A stretch of 19,949 nt of DNA from Lachnospiraceae bacterium UBA3273 (GTDB lineage Bacteria > Bacillota > Clostridia > Lachnospirales > Lachnospiraceae): contig DEUB01000050.1 of the NCBI GenBank assembly GCA_002362385.1, positions 20,238-40,186 of the forward strand, read 5' to 3'. The position numbers and the translations under genes are program-made. Under the pieces are notes generated by a model. It saw only the letters and a list, made by a program, of their open reading frames with translations, was not told the origin of the DNA and made no database searches. The stretch's first letter is position 1; every line of letters begins with the position of its first letter. Shown here one piece after another: positions 14,530-19,949 of the stretch.

Positions 14530-15939
14530 ATGCAGGACAACACAACAGAAATTTTCAGGGATGCACCCGTTCCCAAGGCGGTCTTTACCAATATTATTCC
14601 CTCCATTATCAGTATGATCATGGTTTTGGTTTATAACCTTGCGGACACTTTTTTTATCGGACAGACAAAAGACCCTTATATGGTAGCCGCCGTTTCCGTG
14701 GCAACTCCCGCTTTCCTTATTTTTATGGCGATCGGTATGCTTTTCGGTATCGGAGGCACTTCCTTGATTTCCCGTATGCTGGGAGAAGGCAAACCGGACA
14801 AGGCCAAAAATACCTCCGCCTTCTGCTTCTGGACAGGCGCTGTGATCGGCATTGTTTCCATGATCTTCATATGGATCTTTGTAAACCCTATCTGCCGCAT
14901 GATAGGAGCCAGCGACGATACCATAGGCTATGCTTCCCAATACCTCAGTATTGTTGCCTGCAGCATTCCCTTTCTGATCGTGGGAAACAGCTTCAGCAAT
15001 ATTATCCGTGCAGAGGGCAAGCCCCAAAAGGCCATGATCGGTATGGTAATCGGAAACCTGATCAATATCGTGCTGGACCCCATTATGATCCTTTTCTTAC
15101 ATTGGAATGTTGCAGGCGCCGCCATTGCCACAGTGATCGGCAATGTCTTTGCCGCTGTTTATTACATTTTCCATTTGGTATCCAAAGATTCCATGCTTTC
15201 CATCCGTTTAAAGGATTACAGGGCAGGAGACAGGATTGCGTCAGGCGTGCTCGCTATCGGTATTCCCGCTTCATTAAACAGTATCTTAATGAGCGTCTCC
15301 AATATCATCATCAATAATATGATGAAAAAGCACGGAGATATGGCAGTGGCCGGTCTGGGCGTTGCCATGAAAGTAAATATGATCGTCGTTATGCTGTTGA
15401 TCGGTTTAGGCACAGGTATCCAGCCTTTACTGGGATATTGCTTTGGCGCAAGGAACAGAAAGCGTTATCTTGCGGTTTTAAAGTTCTCTTTAATACTTGC
15501 CTTCTGCATGAGCGCAGTTATGACCGTCATCTGCTATTGCGGAGCCAGCCCTTTAGTCCGGGCATTTCTGGATAATCCGGAAGCTTTTGATTTTGGCATG
15601 TCTTTTGCCAGGATCTATATCTACTCCGGACCTATTATCGGGATCCTTTTTGTACTGATCAATGCCATTCAGTCCACCGGAGCTGCGCTGCCTTCCCTCA
15701 TTCTGTCCATCAGCAGGCAGGGACTTTTATATATCCCCACACTGCTGATTTTCAGAAAGCTTTTTGATACGCCAAGGATGCTTGCGATGTCCCAGCCCGT
15801 AACGGATTATCTTGCCACAACCCTTGCCGCCGTACTGTTTATCATAACCTATCGGAAATACTTTAAGAACTTTGATAAAAACGCACAGGTTGAAGCTTCT
15901 TTAGAAACCGAAGTCTATTCTACAGATACCACTTCATAA
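14530..15939 (+). CDS. MATE family efflux transporter (second)
   Basis: A 469-residue multidrug and toxin extrusion transporter, 12 predicted membrane helices. Recognisable parts are the N-terminal AVFTNIIPSIISMIMVLVYN block and the LADTFFIGQTKDPYMVAAVS motif near 36-55, then LFGIGGTSLISRMLGEGK near 74-91. The second half contains the GLGTGIQPLLGYCFGARN segment. AGGAG lies 8 nt before ATG. The most likely promoter is that of the MarR gene, giving a regulator-pump operon. The gene ends inside copA on the opposite strand: the two coding ends overlap by 25 bp (15915-15939), and no terminator separates them. The substrate is unknown. Confidence 0.94.
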   Translation: MQDNTTEIFRDAPVPKAVFTNIIPSIISMIMVLVYNLADTFFIGQTKDPYMVAAVSVATPAFLIFMAIGMLFGIGGTSLISRMLGEGKPDKAKNTSAFCFWTGAVIGIVSMIFIWIFVNPICRMIGASDDTIGYASQYLSIVACSIPFLIVGNSFSNIIRAEGKPQKAMIGMVIGNLINIVLDPIMILFLHWNVAGAAIATVIGNVFAAVYYIFHLVSKDSMLSIRLKDYRAGDRIASGVLAIGIPASLNSILMSVSNIIINNMMKKHGDMAVAGLGVAMKVNMIVVMLLIGLGTGIQPLLGYCFGARNRKRYLAVLKFSLILAFCMSAVMTVICYCGASPLVRAFLDNPEAFDFGMSFARIYIYSGPIIGILFVLINAIQSTGAALPSLILSISRQGLLYIPTLLIFRKLFDTPRMLAMSQPVTDYLATTLAAVLFIITYRKYFKNFDKNAQVEASLETEVYSTDTTS

Positions 15940-16124
15940 TCCTGGTCCTCGACGGCTTTTTTCAGAATTTCATCTGCTACAGGAGCATTGAATGTAAGGA
16001 CGGCTGTTCCCGCCTCATGGCTGACAACAGCCTCCTTAACCTCCGGCAGGGCTTCTAAAGCCTTTTTTACCCTCGCCTCACAGTGTCCGCACATCATTCC
16101 GTTGATCTTCATTGTTTTTTCCAT
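15915..16124 (-). CDS. Possible internally initiated CopZ-like copper chaperone
   Basis: The last 69 codons of copA, starting at an in-frame ATG (16124..16122), encode a complete heavy-metal-associated domain with GMMCGHC. An AAGGAAAAGAGG stretch sits just before it: GAGG is 8 nt from this ATG (another ATG lies two codons earlier). This is the layout of an independent gene start inside a larger reading frame. CopZ-type chaperones are normally separate small genes in Firmicutes copper operons, so a fused gene that still makes the free chaperone is plausible. E. coli copA is known to yield a separate chaperone by another route (frameshifting). Without expression data this remains an inference. 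Confidence 0.45.
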   Translation of the reverse strand: MEKTMKINGMMCGHCEARVKKALEALPEVKEAVVSHEAGTAVLTFNAPVADEILKKAVEDQDYEVVSVE

Positions 16125-18701
16125 GTTCATTACCTCTTTTCCTTGATTTATATTTTGTTGCTTTTCTTTTACCCGGCTTACATTCTCCTGTTCTGCACTT
16201 TCCTGTTTTTCCTCTGCCCGGCTTACATTCTCCTGTTCTGTATTTTCCTGTTTTTCTTCTGCAGGGCTTACATTTTCTTTTGTTGCTTCTTCTTGATCTG
16301 CCTGGATGCTTTCTTTTGAAGCTCCTCTTTTTCTGTCCCTCTTTGTACTCCTCAGATCAAAAAAGTTCAGGCGCAGTGCGTTGGTCACTACACAAAAGCT
16401 GGACAAACTCATTGCCGCAGCCCCGAACATAGGATTTAATTTTAAACCGAACAGAGGATACCATATCCCTGATGCTAAAGGAATTCCGATAATATTATAA
16501 ATAAATGCCCAGAACAGGTTTTCATGAATATTCCTGAGAGAGGCCCTGCTTAAACGGATTGCTGCAGGAACATCCATCAGGCTGCTCTTCATTAAAACAA
16601 TGTCCGCCGCCTCAATGGCGACATCCGTCCCAGCGCCGATGGCAATTCCGATATCGGCTCTCGTCAATGCCGGCGCATCGTTAATGCCGTCTCCCACCAT
16701 AGCTGTCTTTCCGGGCTTTTCCTTTTTACCGTTCCCGGAAGAACTTTCCCTTTCCGACAGCCTCCTGATAACGGCTTCCTTTCCATCGGGCAGAACCCCG
16801 GCTATTACTTCGTCCACGCCCGCAGACGCCCCGATCGCCCGGGCCGTCCGCTCGTTGTCTCCCGTCAGCATGACTACACGGATGCCCATATTTTTAAGCT
16901 GGGCTATAGCTTCTTTACTGTCTTCCTTCATGGTATCGGCAACGGCAATGATTCCCTGAAGTCTTCCTTTTTCAGCAAAGAATAAGGGGGTTTTCCCCTG
17001 ACCGGAAAGAATTTCCGCCTGCTTTTCCATTTCTTCGGAAACCTCTGCTTTTGTTTTGATAAAGCTTAAGTTACCACCTGCTAATTCTTTTCCCTTTAAT
17101 GTTCCTACAAGCCCGTTCCCGGGAATTGCGCTGAAATTATCTACCCCTTCTTCCTTTAGTCCTTTTTCGTCTCCATAGGCGATAACCGCTCTCGCCAAAG
17201 GATGCTCGCTTTTACTTTCCAGTGCATAAGCCAACTTTACCAATTTCTCTTTTGCGCTCTCATCAGCATCCTTGAAATGGCCATTCATTTCCTCAGAACC
17301 ATTCTCTCTTCCCCCATTTCCTGCATTCTCTAAAACAGGCAGGATATCCGTTACTTTCGGCTGACCGCTTGTGATCGTTCCTGTCTTATCCAGGGCAATA
17401 ACCTCTATTTTTCCTGCCTCTTCCAGGGAAACGGCATTTTTAAACAGAATACCGTGCTTAGCTCCCATACCGTTACCTACCATGATCGCTACTGGCGTGG
17501 CCAGTCCCAATGCACAAGGGCAGCTTATGACAAGAACGGAAATCCCCCTTTCCAGTGCGGAACCAATACTTTCCCCTGCCAAAAGCCATACAAGAGTGGT
17601 CACTAAAGCAATTCCTATGACCACCGGTACAAATACTCCCGACACCTTATCCGCCACCTTGGCGATAGGCGCCTTGGTCGCCGCAGCATCGCTTACCATT
17701 TGGATGATCTGGGATAAGGTAGTATCTTCCCCTACCCTTGAAGCTTCACACCGTATAAAGCCCGACTGGTTAATGGTGGCTGCAGAAACAAAATCCCCCT
17801 CTGCCTTATCCACAGGAATACTTTCTCCCGTCAATGCAGATTCATCCACAGCGCTGTTTCCTTCTATTATAATGCCGTCTACAGGAATGTTCTCTCCCGG
17901 ACGCACAACAAAAATATCTCCCTTTACCACCTGATCGACGGGAACTGTTACCTCCTCCTGATTTCTGACTACAACTGCCGTTTTCGGCGCCAGATCCATC
18001 AGACTCTTTAATGCGTTGGTAGTTTTCCCTTTGGAAAAGGATTCCAGCATTTTCCCCAGCGTGATCAATGTCAGAATCATTGCGGCAGACTCAAAATAAA
18101 ATTCATGCATATGGTGCATGACCTCCTCATGACTGCCAAAAAGCTGAGCGTCTGTCATGGCAAGCAACTTATAGGTACTGTACACGAAAGACGCCCCCGC
18201 CCCCAATGCCACCAACGTGTCCATATTGGGAGAGCCGTGCCGCAAACCCGCAAATCCGCTGATAAAAAATTTCTGGTTGATGACCATAATCGCAATCGTA
18301 AACAAGAGCTGTATGAGACCTATGGCAATATGGTTCTCCGAAAGCCTCGCCGGCAGAGGCCATCCCCACATCATATGTCCCATGGAAACATACATAAGAG
18401 GGAAGAGGAAACATAAAGAAATGATAAACCGCTTTCTTATTACAGGCGTTTCTTTATCCTCCAAAGGATTGCCTGCCGCTTCTGCCCCTTCCTTATTTTC
18501 TTTTCCTTTTAAAGCCGCCCCATAGCCCGCTTTCGTTACCGCATCTATAATATCTCCGGAAGAAGCCGTACCTTCCACGCTCATGGAATTGGTCAAAAGG
18601 CTTACCGTAACCCCGGTCACTCCCGGCACCTTGCATACGGCCTTTTCCACATGAGCGCTGCACGCGGCACAGCTCATTCCCGTAACCTTATATTGTTCCA
18701 T
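15915..18701 (-). CDS. copA: Copper-translocating P-type ATPase with fused C-terminal metal-binding domain
   Basis: A P1B-type ATPase that exports Cu(I). The 928 residues are long for CopA. Domain order: N-terminal heavy-metal domain (CAAC at 11-14); a histidine-rich stretch at 191-199 leading into a helix; TGES at 291-294; CPC at 394-396 in the transport helix; phosphorylation motif DKTGT at 438-442; HP at 500-501; GDGINDAP at 670-677; YN at 735-736 and MSLSS at 764-768, all Cu(I)-type marks. The N-domain has a low-complexity insert at about 457-482. After the last helix come three 15-residue acidic repeats (809-853) and then a second heavy-metal domain (860-928, CGHC at 871-874) that resembles free CopZ. 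AAGGAG precedes the ATG. It lies 58 bp after csoR under the same copper-responsive promoter. The coding end overlaps the convergent MATE gene. Confidence 0.96.
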   Translation of the reverse strand: MEQYKVTGMSCAACSAHVEKAVCKVPGVTGVTVSLLTNSMSVEGTASSGDIIDAVTKAGYGAALKGKENKEGAEAAGNPLEDKETPVIRKRFIISLCFLFPLMYVSMGHMMWGWPLPARLSENHIAIGLIQLLFTIAIMVINQKFFISGFAGLRHGSPNMDTLVALGAGASFVYSTYKLLAMTDAQLFGSHEEVMHHMHEFYFESAAMILTLITLGKMLESFSKGKTTNALKSLMDLAPKTAVVVRNQEEVTVPVDQVVKGDIFVVRPGENIPVDGIIIEGNSAVDESALTGESIPVDKAEGDFVSAATINQSGFIRCEASRVGEDTTLSQIIQMVSDAAATKAPIAKVADKVSGVFVPVVIGIALVTTLVWLLAGESIGSALERGISVLVISCPCALGLATPVAIMVGNGMGAKHGILFKNAVSLEEAGKIEVIALDKTGTITSGQPKVTDILPVLENAGNGGRENGSEEMNGHFKDADESAKEKLVKLAYALESKSEHPLARAVIAYGDEKGLKEEGVDNFSAIPGNGLVGTLKGKELAGGNLSFIKTKAEVSEEMEKQAEILSGQGKTPLFFAEKGRLQGIIAVADTMKEDSKEAIAQLKNMGIRVVMLTGDNERTARAIGASAGVDEVIAGVLPDGKEAVIRRLSERESSSGNGKKEKPGKTAMVGDGINDAPALTRADIGIAIGAGTDVAIEAADIVLMKSSLMDVPAAIRLSRASLRNIHENLFWAFIYNIIGIPLASGIWYPLFGLKLNPMFGAAAMSLSSFCVVTNALRLNFFDLRSTKRDRKRGASKESIQADQEEATKENVSPAEEKQENTEQENVSRAEEKQESAEQENVSRVKEKQQNINQGKEVMNMEKTMKINGMMCGHCEARVKKALEALPEVKEAVVSHEAGTAVLTFNAPVADEILKKAVEDQDYEVVSVE
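16143..16277 (-). repeat. Three tandem 45-bp repeats in the copA linker
   Basis: Three in-frame units of 45 bp, each encoding 15 residues beginning ENVS and ending in Q (residues 809-823, 824-838, 839-853). The first two in reading order are nearly identical at the DNA level and the third is more diverged. The product is charged, glutamine/glutamate-rich and probably a flexible tether between the membrane ATPase and the CopZ-like domain. Confidence 0.85.
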
Positions 18702-18759
18702 AGCTTTCTCCTTTATATTTCTTTCTAACCTTCCATAAAATTATCCTTTTGCTTTCCTG

Positions 18760-19050
18760 TTATTTCATCAGTTTTTGTATCATTTTAACAAGTTCATCTA
18801 TTACTTCATCATCGCCTTCACGGATTCCGTCGGCGACGCAGGTATGGATATGGTTTGACAGCAAAACCTTGTTAAAGCTGTTTAAAGCTGCGTTTGCCGC
18901 TGCACTCTGAGTCAGTATATCCACACAGTAAGCATTTTTTTCCACCATACCCTTTATGCCCCTGATCTGCCCTTCGATCCGATTCAGCCGGTTCAGCAAA
19001 TCCTTATATTCCTCTTCCTGCCTCTGCTTTACTTTTATCTCTTTTGCCAT
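18760..19050 (-). CDS. csoR: CsoR-type copper-sensing repressor
   Basis: A 96-residue all-helical repressor of the CsoR/RcnR family. The Cu(I)-binding triad is visible as C42, H67 and C71, with the same spacing (25 and 4) as C36-H61-C65 of the Mycobacterium tuberculosis protein. The LNRIEGQIRGIKGMVE stretch is the family signature. It binds operator DNA without copper and releases it when Cu(I) binds. The operator is found in its own promoter, and copA follows at 58 bp, so csoR-copA is an autoregulated operon. The ribosome site (GAGAGGA) is about 13 nt before the ATG, rather far, which may keep repressor levels low. Confidence 0.95.
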   Translation of the reverse strand: MAKEIKVKQRQEEEYKDLLNRLNRIEGQIRGIKGMVEKNAYCVDILTQSAAANAALNSFNKVLLSNHIHTCVADGIREGDDEVIDELVKMIQKLMK

Positions 19051-19165
19051 TATTCTTTAGTATTCCTCTCTTTCCTTTACTTTATGAAATATCATTATCT
19101 TATATCTCTGCCGTTTCTGTATCATTGCTTTGTATTCATATACCTGTTTTCTTTTATCATCCATT

Positions 19166-19194
19166 ATTATATACCCCCTATGGGTATATTGCAA
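19166..19194 (-). promoter_or_regulatory. Promoter of the csoR-copA operon
   Basis: On the minus strand, -35 TTGCAA (19194..19189), 17-bp spacer and perfect -10 TATAAT (19171..19166). Transcription would start near 19159, giving a leader of about 110 nt to csoR. It is the best-formed promoter in the window, as expected for one held off by a repressor. Confidence 0.75.
19169..19189. promoter_or_regulatory. CsoR operator
   Basis: Perfect inverted repeat with arms ATATACCC and GGGTATAT around a 5-bp centre that continues the C run. This is the known CsoR operator pattern (TACCC/GGGGTA type, as upstream of Bacillus subtilis copZA). It fills the whole spacer between the -35 and -10 boxes, so binding excludes RNA polymerase. 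Confidence 0.85.
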
Positions 19195-19198
19195 TAGT

Positions 19199-19229
19199 AA
19201 AAAAAGCGCGCAGACAACAATGCTGCGCA
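19199..19229 (-). terminator. Intrinsic terminator of the HD-domain gene
   Basis: On the minus strand the arms GCGCAG and CTGCGC (19229..19224 and 19214..19209) with a 9-nt loop are followed, after GC, by eight consecutive T (19206..19199). It lies 24 bp past the stop codon and directly upstream of the csoR promoter, insulating the copper operon. Confidence 0.8.
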
Positions 19230-19252
19230 CTTCATTCTCTACATAAAGTATC

Positions 19253-19765
19253 CTATGCCCTCTGTTTTCTTTTTTCATATCTTCCCGGATTCTTCATCTC
19301 GTTTCTCTTTAAGACCATTTCTCCAAAGGCGCAGATCTTATCCGCCATATTGATCAGAACCGCCTCTCTGGATCTGGGAAAGTGCCAGAATGTCAAGGGC
19401 CACATATGGCTGCGGATAATATTCTTCTCAAGATCCGACAGTTCGAACCTTTTTTCAGCATTCTTAAGGGCGGTCTGGGGATGTCCGAACCAATGCTCTT
19501 TTGTGCCTATATTTTCATTCTCCCTTGCACAGTATAAATAATAATCATGGAGCATAGCCCCTTTTGCAAGGCTGCTTCCATCCACATTCAAGTGAAATCT
19601 GCGGGACAGGTCATAGGCACAGACTGCGACCCTCGAACTGTGGTCAAAAAGATTGGATATATTATGGTTGGAATATTTCTTCAACTCCTGTATGGTGGGA
19701 TTTTCCCTGAGCCGGATAAAATTATCCCAGAATTCTTCCCTGTTACGCTTTTCTTTGCTTTTCAT
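19253..19765 (-). CDS. HD-domain protein, putative phosphohydrolase
   Basis: A 170-residue cytosolic protein with the metal-binding HD pattern: H42 (FDHSSR), H73-D74 (MLHDYY), H95 (GHP), H120 (RSHMWPL) and D142 (ADKICA). The spacing resembles small HD phosphohydrolases that act on nucleotides or phosphoesters. The substrate cannot be told. I prefer the ATG at 19765 to the one at 19801: GGGGA lies 6 nt before it, while the upstream ATG has only AGGA one base away. The C-terminus is strongly basic. It is a single gene with its own promoter and terminator, with no evident functional tie to the copper operon. Confidence 0.88.
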   Translation of the reverse strand: MKSKEKRNREEFWDNFIRLRENPTIQELKKYSNHNISNLFDHSSRVAVCAYDLSRRFHLNVDGSSLAKGAMLHDYYLYCARENENIGTKEHWFGHPQTALKNAEKRFELSDLEKNIIRSHMWPLTFWHFPRSREAVLINMADKICAFGEMVLKRNEMKNPGRYEKRKQRA

Positions 19766-19865
19766 CACATTTCCCCATTCCTTCAAACACGTTAGAACCA
19801 TTCCTATATTAAAATACTTGCCATATCAGAACACCTTATACATCGTCCTCACTCATATATATTCT

Positions 19866-19893
19866 ATTGTAACACTTATTTTTACCAAAACAA
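19866..19893 (-). promoter_or_regulatory. Predicted promoter of the HD-domain gene
   Basis: On the minus strand, -10 TACAAT (19871..19866) with an extended TGT, 16 bp from a weak -35 TTGTTT (19893..19888). The leader to the ATG at 19765 would be about 95 nt. Confidence 0.45.
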
Positions 19894-19932
19894 AAGAACC
19901 TATGAAAAATTTTATAAAAAATTCTCACAGGT
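19887..19932 (-). terminator. Terminator-like hairpin of an unseen upstream gene
   Basis: On the minus strand, 19932..19898 folds into a long hairpin opened by ACCU/AGGU. All pairs near the base hold in RNA when G-U wobbles are allowed, whereas the plus-strand RNA would have A-C mismatches. A T-rich run, TCTTTTGTTTT, follows (19897..19887). This suggests another minus-strand gene ends just beyond the window. Confidence 0.5.
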
Positions 19933-19949
19933 AATTTGCAAAACTAAAT

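Noticed and set aside
14506..15027. Minus-strand open frame of 173 codons
   Set aside because: It is antisense to the second MATE gene, rich in H, D, G and N as expected for the reverse of a membrane protein, with no ribosome site.
16143..16277. CRISPR-like repeat array
   Set aside because: The 45-bp units abut without spacers and are an in-frame protein repeat of copA.
17371..17934. Plus-strand open frame of 187 codons in copA
   Set aside because: Antisense of well-conserved P-type ATPase motifs; no sign of an independent gene.
19057..19278. Minus-strand frame of 73 codons covering the csoR promoter
   Set aside because: It spans the terminator, the operator and both promoter boxes. Its internal ATG at 19163 lies before the predicted transcription start and has no ribosome site.
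19766..19801. Upstream start of the HD-domain gene
   Set aside because: AGGA is only one base from that ATG, while GGGGA is ideally spaced before the ATG at 19765.

Overview
The window looks like chromosomal DNA from a Gram-positive anaerobe of the class Clostridia, most likely a Lachnospiraceae relative. The reasons are strong purine-rich Shine-Dalgarno sites ahead of almost every gene, sigma-A type promoters with extended -10 boxes, a csoR-copA copper operon, and AraC, MarR and MATE families typical of gut Clostridia. There is no rRNA, tRNA, insertion sequence, phage gene or CRISPR array.

Region 1 (1-9049, all minus strand). Reading in the direction of transcription, a promoter near 9022-9049 leads into a zinc-ribbon membrane protein (8946-7678), a xylose-isomerase-like enzyme, two more paralogues of the zinc-ribbon protein, a PfkB sugar kinase and a class II ketose-bisphosphate aldolase. 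Gaps are 28-111 bp and I see no convincing terminator between the genes, so this is probably one operon. A type I glutamine synthetase follows behind its own promoter and a structured leader. Isomerase, kinase and aldolase together form a plausible aldose-to-triose route, but the substrate is unknown and no transporter is present. The three interleaved paralogues (two four-cysteine zinc ribbons, a membrane hairpin, and a soluble domain that may be Tim44/NTF2-like) are the most unusual part of the window.

Region 2 (9050-10983). A divergent AraC-family regulator has a 25-bp-spaced direct repeat just upstream of its promoter, which makes it the natural candidate regulator of region 1. After a strong terminator hairpin comes a 152-residue protein that I cannot identify. 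It is followed by a short segment that could fold as a four-way-junction RNA.

Region 3 (10984-15939). An orphan AAA ATPase with a C-terminal PD-(D/E)XK-like domain (DUF234 type) is read towards the unknown gene. Its promoter overlaps a 33-bp inverted repeat that also touches the stop codon of a MATE transporter. A MarR regulator is divergent from that transporter, has a perfect 14-bp palindrome in its leader, and is followed by a second, different MATE transporter on the same strand.

Region 4 (15915-19250, minus strand). This is a copper-homeostasis operon. A CsoR operator lies inside the promoter, followed by csoR and then a long CopA P-type ATPase. CopA's C-terminus is fused through three 15-residue repeats to a CopZ-like metal-binding domain that still carries its own internal ribosome-binding site and start codon. 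CopA and the second MATE gene are convergent and overlap by 25 bp.

Region 5 (19199-19949, minus strand). An HD-domain putative phosphohydrolase has its own promoter and terminator. A terminator-like hairpin for an unseen upstream gene lies at the window edge.
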